DNA of 64,000 nt, from NCBI GenBank assembly GCA_938040315.1, contig CALHQW010000017.1:1-64000 (forward strand), written 5' to 3'. The position numbers and the translations under genes were made by a program. Below, one piece after another: positions 50,026 through 60,371 of the stretch. Source of the stretch: an uncultured bacterium (GTDB lineage: Bacteria > Hydrothermota > Tepidihabitantia > Tepidihabitantales > DTDR01). The stretch's first letter is position 1, and every line of letters begins with the position of its first letter. The notes below the pieces were generated by a model that was not told the origin of the DNA, made no database searches, and saw only the letters and a program-made list of their open reading frames with translations.

Positions 50026-50678
50026 TGGAAAAGAAATTTTAATGGACAATAATCACAAAGAGGATTTTTTAAACAATAGGTCTTTGCCAGTTTTACCAGG
50101 AGAGCATGGTATTCGTTATAGATTTTTGGATCCTTTGGTAAATTTTTAATGAAATACTCTTGCCACTCCTCATAGGATTTTCCAAAGAATAGTTTGTGAC
50201 GAGTAAATATTCTTTTTGTGTAATTGTCAATAACAAAAACAGGTTTATTTAAAGCATAAAGTAAAATTGAATCGGCAGTTTCTTTACCAATTCCCTTTAC
50301 TTTTAGCAACTTTTCTCTTAAAATCTTTTCATCTTCTTTTTCCATCGTTTCTACTTTTCCCTGATATTCCTTTAAGAAGAATTTTATAAATTCTTTTAAT
50401 CTTTTTGCTTTGAGATTATAAAAACCAGTTGGTTTAATTATTTTTGCTAATTTTTTTAATGGTAATTTATTAATGATTATTGGGTCTAAATTTGTCGCTT
50501 CTTTTAAATTTTTTATTCCTTTTTCTACATTTTGCCAATTAGTATTCTGGGTTAAAATAGCACCGACCATAATTTCTATTTCATTTTCACCAGGCCACCA
50601 ATTTTGGGAACCAAAGTGGTTTAATAAAACTTGATATATTTTAAAAAGAATGTTTGGGGCAGTATTCGGTTGGCTCAT
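50010..50678 (-). CDS. Endonuclease III-related HhH-GPD DNA glycosylase
   Basis: MVGAILTQNTNWQNVEKGIKNL, LLKVKGIGKETADSILLYALNKPVFVIDNYTKRIFTRH, CLKNPLCDYCPL. Confidence 0.88.
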   Translation of the reverse strand: MSQPNTAPNILFKIYQVLLNHFGSQNWWPGENEIEIMVGAILTQNTNWQNVEKGIKNLKEATNLDPIIINKLPLKKLAKIIKPTGFYNLKAKRLKEFIKFFLKEYQGKVETMEKEDEKILREKLLKVKGIGKETADSILLYALNKPVFVIDNYTKRIFTRHKLFFGKSYEEWQEYFIKNLPKDPKIYNEYHALLVKLAKTYCLKNPLCDYCPLKFLFQWQSK

Positions 50679-52668
50679 TTCCTTTAAGAAAATATTCTTC
50701 TCTTATATCCGGACAATTGGGTGTCGCTAAATAACCAGTCTCTTTACAAATTGTTAATTTAACAATTGAATCAGGCATAGGAAACTCATCGTTTGGATAA
50801 AAATTAGTTATATTTTTCATAAATTCTCCCCAAATCGGAGCACAAACAAAACCACCAGTAGCACCTTCAAAAATTTTTTTCTTTTTATCAAAACCTACCC
50901 AAATACCACAAGTTAAATAGGGAGTATAACCAATAAACCAAGCATCAGTGAAATTGTCGGTTGTCCCCGTCTTGCCAGCGCCAATTCCATAATAGCCATA
51001 TCTTCTTATTAAATAACCAGTCCCTTCGTCTAAAACACTTTTTAACATTGCTGTTACTAAAAAGGCTGTTTGGGGAGAAAGCACCTGTTCAGCCGAAGGA
51101 TAATTCTCTTTTAAAACAATTCCATCGCTATCAACAATCTTAGTAACTAAAATTGGTACTATCTTCCTTCCTAAATTTGCCAAGGTAGCAAAACTTCTCG
51201 TCATTTCCAAAAGAGAAACTTCCGAAGAGCCTAATGCCAAAGAATAATAAGGTCTCAATTTGCTATTTATTCCCATTAAATAGGCATATTCCGCCACTTT
51301 TTCTGGTGTTAATTTTTCAATCAATTTTACAGCACAAACATTTCTTGATAAAGCAAGCGCTTCTCTTAAAGTTATCTTTCCAATATAACGATAATCATAA
51401 TTTTTTGGCTCGTAAGGCTCTTGGACACCGGTAATTTCAATACTAATTGGACTATCTTCAATAATATCTGAGGGTTTATAACCATTATCAATTGCTGCCG
51501 TATAAACAAAAACTTTAAAAGCACTTCCTGGCTGCCTTTTTGTTTGAACTGCTCGGTTTAGTTGAGAATGAAAAAAGTTTCTACCACCAATTAATGCTTT
51601 AATAAAACCGGTTTTATTTTCTATGCAAATCAAGGCACCTTGTAAATAATTGGGCGGAGGAATCTCTCCTTTTTTCTCTTTAAAAAGTTCATCATAATCT
51701 TTCTTTTTTTCTTTAAATTGATAATTTTCTTCAATCTCTCTCAATCTTTTTTCCAGAACAATACTTGCTTCTCTTTGAATATCCAAATCAATTGTTGTAT
51801 AAATTGTCAAACCCTTTTTATATAAGTAATCAGTGCCCAAAAGGTCTTCGACATATTGTCTCACCATTTCCATAATATAACCAACTTCTTGCCGGTTTCT
51901 TTGTAAAGGCAAAAGATTTATCTTTTCTTTTAATGCCTTTTCGTATTCTTCTTTACTTATCTTCTTATTTTTGTAAAGCCTCTTCAAAAAGAAATCTCTT
52001 CTTTTTAAGACTAAATCAAAATTTTTATAAGGTGAATAATAATTAGGCGATTTAATAATACTTACCAAAAAACAGGCTTCACTCAAACTTAAATCTTTAA
52101 CACTTTTGCCAAAAAATCCTTGAGAAGCCATTTCAACTCCATATAGACCATAACCAAAATAAACCTGATTTAAATATCTTTCTAATATTTCCTCTTTGGT
52201 ATAAGTTCTTTCTAATTTTATTGCCAATATTAATTCTTTTATTTTTCTAATAATATCTTTTTTATAAGTTAAAAACATATTTCTTGCCAATTGTTGGGTA
52301 ATTGTGGAAGCACCCTGTTTAATACTTAAACTTTTTAAATTATAGAAGATAGCGCCAATTATTCTTATAACATCTATTCCCGGATGAGAATAAAATCTTT
52401 TATCTTCAACGGTTATTAGGGCATCAATTAAATATTGAGGAATTTCTTTTAAAGAGGCAATCTTCCTTTTTTGTTCAAAAAATTCACCAATCAATCTACC
52501 TTTACAATCCAAAACTCGGGAAGAGAGTGGTGGAACATAAGTTTGGATTTCTTCTAAAGATGGTAAATCAAAACTTAATAGATAATAAATGAGTGGAATA
52601 CCAAAAAAGAAAAAAATTAATGAAGAGAGAAAGGGAATTAAGAAGATTTTAAATTTTTTTCTTTTCAT
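50641..52668 (-). CDS. Penicillin-binding protein 1A, bifunctional
   Basis: TVEDKRFYSHPGIDVIRIIGA, GASTITQQLARNMFLT, KRQPGSAFKVFVYTAAI, SRNVCAVKL, GKTGTTDNFTDAWFIGYTP. Confidence 0.93.
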   Translation of the reverse strand: MKRKKFKIFLIPFLSSLIFFFFGIPLIYYLLSFDLPSLEEIQTYVPPLSSRVLDCKGRLIGEFFEQKRKIASLKEIPQYLIDALITVEDKRFYSHPGIDVIRIIGAIFYNLKSLSIKQGASTITQQLARNMFLTYKKDIIRKIKELILAIKLERTYTKEEILERYLNQVYFGYGLYGVEMASQGFFGKSVKDLSLSEACFLVSIIKSPNYYSPYKNFDLVLKRRDFFLKRLYKNKKISKEEYEKALKEKINLLPLQRNRQEVGYIMEMVRQYVEDLLGTDYLYKKGLTIYTTIDLDIQREASIVLEKRLREIEENYQFKEKKKDYDELFKEKKGEIPPPNYLQGALICIENKTGFIKALIGGRNFFHSQLNRAVQTKRQPGSAFKVFVYTAAIDNGYKPSDIIEDSPISIEITGVQEPYEPKNYDYRYIGKITLREALALSRNVCAVKLIEKLTPEKVAEYAYLMGINSKLRPYYSLALGSSEVSLLEMTRSFATLANLGRKIVPILVTKIVDSDGIVLKENYPSAEQVLSPQTAFLVTAMLKSVLDEGTGYLIRRYGYYGIGAGKTGTTDNFTDAWFIGYTPYLTCGIWVGFDKKKKIFEGATGGFVCAPIWGEFMKNITNFYPNDEFPMPDSIVKLTICKETGYLATPNCPDIREEYFLKGNEPTEYCPKHSF

Positions 52669-52674
52669 TTACTT

Positions 52675-53751
52675 TTAAAAGAAAATCAGTTCTAAAATAT
52701 CAAAAACTCTTATTTTTTCATCAATTCCTAAAACTTTGGTAGCATCTTCAATTGTCAAAAGACAAAAGGGGCAACTAACCGCAATAACTTCTGCGGATTT
52801 TAAAACTGTCTCCTTTACTCTTATTTCGGCTAATCTTTCCTTTCCTTTCTTTTCAATCCACATCCGACCACCGCCTCCTTCGCAACATAAAGAATTCTCT
52901 CTATTTTGATCAAATTCAATTAAATTATCAGTAATCAATCTTAGTAGTTCTCTTGGTTCATCAAAAATTTTATTCTGCTTTCCTAAAAAACAAGGATCAT
53001 GATAGATAATTTTTTTATTATCCTTTTTAATAAAATCCCTTATTTTCTCTTTCATTACATATAAAAATTGGGTATAATGATAAATCTCGGCATTTAAATT
53101 ATAATCTTTCTTTAAAACATTATAACAATGGGGAGAAAGAGTTATTATCCTTTTTTTCTTTATCTTATTTATTATCTCTTCGTTCTTTTGTTTTAATTCT
53201 AAAAATAGACCTTCTTCACCTAATCTTTTTATTTCACTTCCGCAACAACTCTCCTCCTCACCAATTATTCCAAAATCAATATTTAATTTTCTTAAAAGCA
53301 AAACAAAGTTTTTTAATAAATTTAAAAACCTTATATCATAATGAATGGTACAGCAGATAAAAACCAAATTCTCAACTTCCTCTCCCTCTTTTATTACTCT
53401 TACATTTAATTCTTTATTCCAATCAACCCTCTTTTCGCGTGCCCTTTGCCAAGGATTACCAAAAAGATAGGTGCTTTCGAAAATTTGAATAATACTTTCT
53501 TCTATCCTACCTTTCTCTATTTCTGCTTTTCTTAAGTTCAAAATCAAATCCATTGGCTGACAATCTTTTGGGCATCTTAATGAACAAGTCTGGCAAGTGG
53601 TGCATTCCCAAATTGATGATTTTATCTCCTCAGGAAGTTCTTTTAAAGAAATTTGTTCAAAATAAATCAATTTTCTAATATTTAAATTATTTCTGCTCAC
53701 CGGACAACCACTGGTACACCGGGCACATTGAATACAAGTATTAATATTCAC
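52675..53751 (-). CDS. HdrBC/CCG-domain iron-sulfur protein
   Basis: CIQCARCTSGCP and CTTCQTCSLRCPKDCQP [4Fe-4S] motifs; CCG-type motifs ESCCGSEIKRLGEEG and SLCCEGGGGRMW. Confidence 0.85.
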   Translation of the reverse strand: MNINTCIQCARCTSGCPVSRNNLNIRKLIYFEQISLKELPEEIKSSIWECTTCQTCSLRCPKDCQPMDLILNLRKAEIEKGRIEESIIQIFESTYLFGNPWQRAREKRVDWNKELNVRVIKEGEEVENLVFICCTIHYDIRFLNLLKNFVLLLRKLNIDFGIIGEEESCCGSEIKRLGEEGLFLELKQKNEEIINKIKKKRIITLSPHCYNVLKKDYNLNAEIYHYTQFLYVMKEKIRDFIKKDNKKIIYHDPCFLGKQNKIFDEPRELLRLITDNLIEFDQNRENSLCCEGGGGRMWIEKKGKERLAEIRVKETVLKSAEVIAVSCPFCLLTIEDATKVLGIDEKIRVFDILELIFF

Positions 53752-53755
53752 CTTT

Positions 53756-54718
53756 TTACTCCTTTAACTTTTTAATTTCTTCAATTAAAAGGGGTATAAT
53801 TTCAAACAAATCACCAACAATTCCGTAATCACAAACTTTAAAAATATTTGCCTCTTTATCTTTATTTATTGCCACAATAATTTTGGAATTAATCATTCCT
53901 ACTAAATGTTGAATGGCACCAGAAATTCCGCAAGCAATATACAAAGTTGGCGCCACGGTTTTACCTGTCTGACCTACTTGGTCAGAATGGTCTCGCCACC
54001 CAGCGTCAACTGCTGACCGGGAAGCACCAACTGCTCCATTTAACAGACTCGCTAACTCTTCTAAAAGTTTAAAATTCTCCGCACTTTTCATTCCCCGACC
54101 ACCGGAAACAATGATATCCGCCTCTTGTAAATCCACTTTTGTAGTTAACTTCTTAACAAAATCAACTATTTTAACTTTTGTTTGAATATCAATCTTGTCT
54201 ATTTCAATAATTTCTGGTTCTAAAGTTTCGCTTTCTTTTATACCAATTGCCTTTGGTCTAATTGAGAAAAATAATGGAAACTCTTTCTCCAAAATAATTT
54301 CGGAAATCACTTTACCAGCATAAATTGGTTTAATAATTTTAAATTTATCATCCCTAATTTCTAAGGAGGTTATATCTTGAAAAAAGGACTTTCGAAAATT
54401 GGTTGCTAAAATAGGTCCGATCTCCTTTCCTTTAATTGTGGCTGGCAGAAGGATAATAGTAATATTTTCTTTTTTAATAAGTTGAGCAAGAATTTCACCG
54501 ATTTCTAAAGAAGTAAATTGAGCCTTATTTTCATATAAAAAAACTTTATTAATACCAAAATTCTTAAAAGAAGGAATATGCTCTTTGAGAGTATCACCAA
54601 AAAGAACTACACCTGTCGCTTTGTTCAAAACTTGACCCAGATTATAAGCAAGAATAGATAATTCAAAACTAACTCTTTTTATTTGATTATCTCTAATTTC
54701 CGGATATACTAAAATCAT
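53756..54718 (-). CDS. etfA: Electron transfer flavoprotein alpha subunit
   Basis: ADIIVSGGRGMKSAENFKLLEELASLLNGAVGASRSAVDAGWRDHSDQVGQTGKTVAPTLYIACGISGAIQHLVGM. Confidence 0.94.
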   Translation of the reverse strand: MILVYPEIRDNQIKRVSFELSILAYNLGQVLNKATGVVLFGDTLKEHIPSFKNFGINKVFLYENKAQFTSLEIGEILAQLIKKENITIILLPATIKGKEIGPILATNFRKSFFQDITSLEIRDDKFKIIKPIYAGKVISEIILEKEFPLFFSIRPKAIGIKESETLEPEIIEIDKIDIQTKVKIVDFVKKLTTKVDLQEADIIVSGGRGMKSAENFKLLEELASLLNGAVGASRSAVDAGWRDHSDQVGQTGKTVAPTLYIACGISGAIQHLVGMINSKIIVAINKDKEANIFKVCDYGIVGDLFEIIPLLIEEIKKLKE

Positions 54719-54726
54719 AATTTTTT

Positions 54727-54754
54727 ATTTTAATAATTTTTCTAATTTTTTCAA
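54727..54754 (-). promoter_or_regulatory. Promoter of etfA
   Basis: TTGAAA-N16-TAAAAT, then 8 nt to ATG 54718. Confidence 0.6.
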
Positions 54755-54791
54755 GTATTTTTATAAATTACCCAAATTACATAATTTATAA

Positions 54792-54819
54792 TTGACTTTT
54801 TAGATGATTTATTTATTAT
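54792..54819 (+). promoter_or_regulatory. Promoter of amrS
   Basis: TTGACT-N16-TATTAT. Confidence 0.68.
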
Positions 54820-54857
54820 TATTAATGTTTATCTATTTTTTATTATTAAGCCTTTTT

Positions 54858-55886
54858 ATGGAGAAATTTAATATCCCTTTAAAAGAGGCGATGTTTTATA
54901 GGTCTCTTAATAATAAAAAGGTTGTCTGTGAATTATGTCCAAGAAATTGTATTATTGATATAAATAAAAGAGGGTTTTGTCGTAATCGGCAAAATATCAA
55001 TGGCAAATTATATTCCATTGTTTATGGTAAACCCTGTTCTATTGGTGAAGAACCAATTGAAAAGGCGCCTTTCTTTCATTTTTTTCCAGGAAGTTTAAGA
55101 TTGACATTGGCGACCGTTTCTTGTAATCAAAGATGTAAGTATTGCCAAAATTGGGCCATTTCGCAGGTTAGTGTAGAAGATGTGCCTTATTATGAAAAGA
55201 CACCGGAAGAGATTGTAGAAATGGCAAAAAGAAGAAATCTAAAAATTATTTGTTTTACCTATACCGAACCGATTGTTTTTTATGAATATATGTATGATAT
55301 TGCAAAAATAGCAAGAAAAGAAGGGATAAAAACTGCTGTAGTTACTGGTGGGTATATTAATCCGACGCCTTTAGAAAGTTTGTGTAAAGTAGTTGATGCC
55401 ATTAAGATAGACTTGAAAGGTTTTAACGAAGATTTTTATAATAAAGTTTGTGGCTCCTCTTTGGGACCGGTATTGGAAGCCTTAAAGATTATTAAAAAAA
55501 ATGGTGTTTGGTTAGAGATCGTCAATTTAGTAGTACCTACTTTGAATGATAAAGAGGAAGATATAAGAAGAATGTGCCAATGGGTAAAAGATAATTTGGG
55601 TGACGAAGTGCCGTTACATTTTACTCGCTTCTTTCCTCAATATCAATTAACCCATCTACCGCCAACACCAATTTCTACGTTAGAAAGGGCATACCAAATT
55701 GCTAAAGAAGTTGGTTTAAAATATGTTTATATTGGCAATGCGCCTGGGCATCCTTATGAAAATACTTATTGTTCTCATTGTAAAAAACTATTGATAAAAA
55801 GAGTAGGGTTTTCGGTTTTAGAAAACAATATTATTAATGGAAAATGTAAATTTTGTAAGAAAAAAATTCCGGGAGTTTTTAAATGA
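54858..55886 (+). CDS. amrS: AmmeMemoRadiSam-type radical SAM enzyme (PflA-like)
   Basis: CELCPRNCIIDINKRGFCRNRQN, VSCNQRCKYCQNWAISQ, IKIDLKGFNEDFYNKV. Start moved from 54804 to ATG 54858 because 54804 lies within the promoter. Confidence 0.87.
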   Translation: MEKFNIPLKEAMFYRSLNNKKVVCELCPRNCIIDINKRGFCRNRQNINGKLYSIVYGKPCSIGEEPIEKAPFFHFFPGSLRLTLATVSCNQRCKYCQNWAISQVSVEDVPYYEKTPEEIVEMAKRRNLKIICFTYTEPIVFYEYMYDIAKIARKEGIKTAVVTGGYINPTPLESLCKVVDAIKIDLKGFNEDFYNKVCGSSLGPVLEALKIIKKNGVWLEIVNLVVPTLNDKEEDIRRMCQWVKDNLGDEVPLHFTRFFPQYQLTHLPPTPISTLERAYQIAKEVGLKYVYIGNAPGHPYENTYCSHCKKLLIKRVGFSVLENNIINGKCKFCKKKIPGVFK

Positions 55887-56935
55887 GTAAAAGTATTGTT
55901 TATTTTATTCCTTATAAACAAGGTGAGGGTAATTTTAATAATTTAAAAAGGAAGATTGAGAAAATCTTTTCTTTAACTAAGTTCTTAGATAAATTAAATT
56001 ATGGAAGGAAATTGGCAATCAAAGTCCATTTTGGAGAAGAAGGAAATAATAACCATCTAAAACCAGAATATGTGAGAATTATTGCTGAATTAGTTGCTCA
56101 AAAAACTATTCAGCCTTATCTGGTAGAAACTTCCACTTTGTATCGGGGAAAGAGGAATAATAAAAAAGACCATATCCAATTAGCAAGAGAACATGGTTTT
56201 ACTTTAGAGGATACCCTTTGCTTAATAGAAATTCTTGATGGCAATACTGGTGAAGGGTATTATGAAGTACCAATAAATTCTCCCTATACTAAAAAGGCAA
56301 AAATTGCCCAAAAACTAAGACGTTATTTATATTTAATAAACCTTGCCCATTTTAAAGGTCATTTGGCAACCGGTTTTGGTGGTGTTTTAAAAAATTTAGG
56401 AATGGGTTTGGCGGCCAAAGGTGGTAAACTGGATATGCACTCTTCTTCTCATCCTTTTGTTAATGAGAATAAATGTAGTGGCTGTGGTATTTGCGTTGAT
56501 TATTGTAAAGAGGGAGCAATAAAGATCCATCATTTATATGCAAAAATTGGACCTCTCTGTGTGGGTTGTGCTGGTTGTTTAGCCATCTGTCCTAACCAGG
56601 CAATTGAATTTCGTTGGGATCAGAGTACCGAGATTCTTGCTAAAAAGGTATTGGAATATGCTAAAGCCGCCCTTCTTGATCGTTATGCTCTTCATTTTAA
56701 TTTCTTAATCAATATTACTTCTAATTGTGATTGTTATCCCAAAACCGAAGAGAAAATAATGGAAGATATTGGTATCCTTGCCTCTTTCGATCCACTTGCT
56801 TGTGATCAAGCCGGCTTTGATTTTACTAAAAAGGCAATAACCAAATTATATTCTCATTTAAATTACGAGGAAATCTTTAATTTTGGCGAAAAGATTGGTT
56901 TAGGGAAAAGAGATTATGAACTCATTGAGATTTGA
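55883..56935 (+). CDS. DUF362 protein with two [4Fe-4S] ferredoxin motifs
   Basis: KVHFGEEGNNNHLKPEYVR; CSGCGICVDYCKEGAI; CVGCAGCLAICPNQAI. Confidence 0.87.
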   Translation: MSKSIVYFIPYKQGEGNFNNLKRKIEKIFSLTKFLDKLNYGRKLAIKVHFGEEGNNNHLKPEYVRIIAELVAQKTIQPYLVETSTLYRGKRNNKKDHIQLAREHGFTLEDTLCLIEILDGNTGEGYYEVPINSPYTKKAKIAQKLRRYLYLINLAHFKGHLATGFGGVLKNLGMGLAAKGGKLDMHSSSHPFVNENKCSGCGICVDYCKEGAIKIHHLYAKIGPLCVGCAGCLAICPNQAIEFRWDQSTEILAKKVLEYAKAALLDRYALHFNFLINITSNCDCYPKTEEKIMEDIGILASFDPLACDQAGFDFTKKAITKLYSHLNYEEIFNFGEKIGLGKRDYELIEI

Positions 56936-57644
56936 AGTTGATTTAGATTTTTTTAATGGTCCTTTAGATTTACTTCTTTACCTCATTCAAAAAGAAGAAA
57001 TCCCTTTAGAAAAAATCCCGGTTGCCTTTATTACTGAAAAATACCTATCCTTTCTTACTCCCTATTTAGAAAAACCCGATTTAACAAGTGAAGAGATTAA
57101 CAGACTTTCTGATTATTTACTTCTCGCAATTATTTTAATCCATTACAAATTAAAGGGCTTTTTAAAATTAAAAAGAGAAGAAACAGTGAATATCAAAGAA
57201 GAAGAGGAAGTTAGTTTTTATCAAATTAAGGAAGAGTTTAATTATTATAAAAAAGTTGCTTTTCTTTTAAAGGAACTGGAGGAAGAAAAAGCCAAATTCT
57301 TTTCTCGGGAAGGAAACTTTATAAAAGAAAATATTGAAGAGCAACCAACAATTTTGGAACTTCTAAAAAGTTACCAAAAAGTGTGGACAACTCTTAACAA
57401 TTTATCCTCAGAGATAACCTGGTTAGAAAAAAGAAAAATTAATGTGGACGAGAAAATGAAGGAAATAAGAGAAAGGATAGAGGAAATGCGTTTTTTAGAG
57501 TTTCGCCAGTTGATAAATGACCTCACCTGTAAAGAAGAGATTGTGGTTACTTTCTTTTTATTATTGGAATTAGTTAGATTAGGCGAAGTTAGACTTATTC
57601 AAGAAGAGATTTTTGGCAATTTAATTGTGATTGCCTTAAAATGA
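56916..57644 (+). CDS. scpA: Segregation and condensation protein A
   Basis: FEVDLDFFNGPLDLLLYLIQKEEIPLEKIPVAFITEKYL; YLLLAIILIHYKLKGFL. Confidence 0.85.
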   Translation: MNSLRFEVDLDFFNGPLDLLLYLIQKEEIPLEKIPVAFITEKYLSFLTPYLEKPDLTSEEINRLSDYLLLAIILIHYKLKGFLKLKREETVNIKEEEEVSFYQIKEEFNYYKKVAFLLKELEEEKAKFFSREGNFIKENIEEQPTILELLKSYQKVWTTLNNLSSEITWLEKRKINVDEKMKEIRERIEEMRFLEFRQLINDLTCKEEIVVTFFLLLELVRLGEVRLIQEEIFGNLIVIALK

Positions 57645-57985
57645 AAATAGAAAAGGTTGGATTCGGTTGGATAATTATTGACGGTAAGAAGTATGAACAG
57701 GATGTTTTAATTTTGGCAACGGGAGAAATTCTCAATCGTTATGAAAATTTTAGTGGTAATAATCATGAATTTAGCATTGAGGAGGCAAAAAAATTATTAA
57801 ATCCCAAACCAGAAGTAATCATTATCGGCACTGGTCAAAGCGGTTTTTTAAAAGTGAAAGAGGAGACAATAGAATTTTTAAAAAGTATAAAGGTAAGATT
57901 GATTGCTCTGCCAACGCCCAAGGCGATAGAAATTTTTAACAAGTTAAAAGAAATAAAAGCAGCCATTTTCCACCTCACTTGTTAA
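57641..57985 (+). CDS. MTH938/DUF498-like domain protein
   Basis: FGWIIIDGKKYEQDVLI...PEVIIIGTGQSGFLKV...LPTPKAIEIFNKL. Confidence 0.8.
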   Translation: MKIEKVGFGWIIIDGKKYEQDVLILATGEILNRYENFSGNNHEFSIEEAKKLLNPKPEVIIIGTGQSGFLKVKEETIEFLKSIKVRLIALPTPKAIEIFNKLKEIKAAIFHLTC

Positions 57986-58479
57986 TGAGAATATATACCT
58001 TAGGAACCGCCAATCGCACCAAAGAGGAATTTTTAAAAATCCTTAATAAATATCAGATAAAAGTTATCTTTGATGTCCGAAGGTTTCCTACCTCCCATTT
58101 TGAACATTTCAAGCGAGAGAATTTAATAAAATTGTGTGATGAAAATAAAATAACCTATACCTATTTGGGAAATGAACTTGGTGGTTTTCGAAAAGGTGGT
58201 TATTTAAAATGGATAGAAACCCAAACCTTTAAGAGGGGAATTGAGATTATCTACAAAACTGCTAGTTATTTACCAGTGGTAATTATCTGCAAAGAAAAAT
58301 ATCCCTTTTATTGTCATCGGAAATACGTTGCTAATGATTTAAGTAAAAAAGGTGTGGAAGTAATTCATATAATTGATGAAGAAAAAATTATTATCCATAA
58401 GGAGTTAACTTATGAAAGAGATAATAAAAGAAATAAACGAACTGAAGAAAAAGAAAAAAGCAGTAATTTTGGTCCATAA
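57979..58479 (+). CDS. DUF488-domain protein
   Basis: [39 protein letters not shown]...[14 protein letters not shown]...[18 protein letters not shown]. Confidence 0.85.
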   Translation: MLMRIYTLGTANRTKEEFLKILNKYQIKVIFDVRRFPTSHFEHFKRENLIKLCDENKITYTYLGNELGGFRKGGYLKWIETQTFKRGIEIIYKTASYLPVVIICKEKYPFYCHRKYVANDLSKKGVEVIHIIDEEKIIIHKELTYERDNKRNKRTEEKEKSSNFGP

Positions 58480-59314
58480 TTATCAACGACCGGAAATTTA
58501 CGAAGTTGCTGATTTCATTGGTGATTCTTTGGATTTATCATTAAAGGCAAAAGAGACTAATGCCCAATTAATTGTTTTTTGTGGTGTCCATTTTATGGCC
58601 GAAACCGCAAAGATTTTAAATCCCAAATCAAAGGTTATCATTCCTGATATTAATGCCCGTTGCCCAATGGCTGATATGGTTGATAAAGAAAAATTATTAA
58701 TTCAATTAGAAAAACTACCGGATGTTTATATCGTGAGTTATGTTAATACTACTGCGGAAATAAAAGCCCTTTCTTATATCTGCTGTACTTCAGCAAATGC
58801 GGTTAAAGTAGTAAGTCAAATTCCGGAAGATAAACCAATATTATTTTTACCTGATAAAAATCTGGCAAATTATGTGAGCAAAAAAACCGGTCGAAAGGAC
58901 ATAATACCTTGGGATGGTTTTTGCTATGTCCATCATCTCTATTTTGAACCAGAAGATATTAAAAAGAAAAGGAAAGAATTTCCTAATGCCAAAATTATTG
59001 CCCATCCCGAATGTAAACCGGAAGTTTGTGAAATGGCTGATTTTATTGCTTCTACTTCCGGGATGGTAAAATTAGCAAGCCTTTTTGATGAACTTATTTT
59101 AGCAACCGAAGTCGGTTTATGTGAAAGGATAAAAAGAGAATATAAAAATAAAAAATGCCTGCCTTTAAAAGATAGCGCCCTCTGTAGTAATATGAAAAAG
59201 ATAACAATTGAAAAAGTCTTAAAGGCATTAGAAGAAGAGATTTATGAAATCACCATTGAAGAAGAAATAAGAGAAAAAGCCGAAGAAGCCTTAAAAAGAA
59301 TGTTTGCTTTATAA
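58412..59314 (+). CDS. nadA: Quinolinate synthase A
   Basis: [71 protein letters not shown]. Confidence 0.93.
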   Translation: MKEIIKEINELKKKKKAVILVHNYQRPEIYEVADFIGDSLDLSLKAKETNAQLIVFCGVHFMAETAKILNPKSKVIIPDINARCPMADMVDKEKLLIQLEKLPDVYIVSYVNTTAEIKALSYICCTSANAVKVVSQIPEDKPILFLPDKNLANYVSKKTGRKDIIPWDGFCYVHHLYFEPEDIKKKRKEFPNAKIIAHPECKPEVCEMADFIASTSGMVKLASLFDELILATEVGLCERIKREYKNKKCLPLKDSALCSNMKKITIEKVLKALEEEIYEITIEEEIREKAEEALKRMFAL

Positions 59315-60371
59315 TAAGAATTATTCCTACAAAAAGAAAAGTAAAATTGGGAAGCCAGCAAGCAAAAAAAGGAGAAAGAAGATTAATCTCACCCATCGCA
59401 TAAGTTATCTGTAAAAAACCCCAATATAAAAAAGAGATTAATAAACCAATACCCAAACCAAGCATTACCCAACCTTTTTTTAGATGCAAAACAATTCCAA
59501 AGGATAATATTGTCACGATGATAATAATAACTGGATAACTAAATCGGCTATGAAAATTTACCATTTCTTTATCCATCCTAAAACCAGCCTTTTGAAATTT
59601 TTTAATTTGAGAATAAAGTTCTAAAAAATTCATCATTTCTGGTTCTTTCATTTCCGCAAACAGTTCCTGAGGTGTTTCCTTTAAAAAATCAAAAATTAAT
59701 GAATCATAGTAAAATAAATTATTTCCTTCCTTTTGAAAATCATAAAGATAAACATTATATCCAATCCATTTTTTATTGCGATAATAAGCAATTTTTCCAT
59801 CGTATCTTTTTTCTAAACCCTTTTTGGGATTCATAATCATAATGGAAAAATCCTTCATTTTATCATCAAGAATTAATTCTTTTATATAGTAAACCACATT
59901 ATTCTCGCCCAAAAAATAAATATTATTTTTACTTTTCTCCTCCTCTTTCTTTCTTTTCTCAATCTTTTCCTTTTTTAAATACTCCAGACTTATTTTGCTC
60001 TTGATGTCAACGATTTCTTGATTAAAGAAGAGAAAGAGCGAGAAAATTATTGAGATTAAAAAGGGGATTTTAAAAAGTTTTTTTGGATTTATTCCCATAA
60101 TTTTTAAAATATTAAACTCATTAAATCTTATTGCCCGACCAAAAACAAAAAATATTGCCAAAATTAATGATGGGCTTAAAAGAAGATTAATGACGCTTGG
60201 TAAAGTATAAAGATAATAAACCAAAATATCTTTATATTTCGTTTGGTATTGAACAAAATAAGAAAGAGATTCAAAAAAATCAATTAAAAGATAAATACCT
60301 GCTAATGATAAAAAAGCAAGTAAAGTATATTTTAAAATCTCTTTTGTATAAAAACGATAAATAATTTTCAT
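59250..60371 (-). CDS. LptF/LptG-family LPS export permease
   Basis: [34 protein letters not shown]-terminal TMs of YjgP/YjgQ type. Confidence 0.8.
   Translation of the reverse strand: MKIIYRFYTKEILKYTLLAFLSLAGIYLLIDFFESLSYFVQYQTKYKDILVYYLYTLPSVINLLLSPSLILAIFFVFGRAIRFNEFNILKIMGINPKKLFKIPFLISIIFSLFLFFNQEIVDIKSKISLEYLKKEKIEKRKKEEEKSKNNIYFLGENNVVYYIKELILDDKMKDFSIMIMNPKKGLEKRYDGKIAYYRNKKWIGYNVYLYDFQKEGNNLFYYDSLIFDFLKETPQELFAEMKEPEMMNFLELYSQIKKFQKAGFRMDKEMVNFHSRFSYPVIIIIVTILSFGIVLHLKKGWVMLGLGIGLLISFLYWGFLQITYAMGEINLLSPFFACWLPNFTFLFVGIILIIKQTFFLRLLRLFLLFLLQW

Noticed and set aside
54804-54857. Hydrophobic N-terminal extension of amrS (MIYLLLLMFIYFLLLSLF)
   Set aside because: Coincides with the spacer and -10 of the predicted promoter and is not typical of the family; treated as untranslated DNA.
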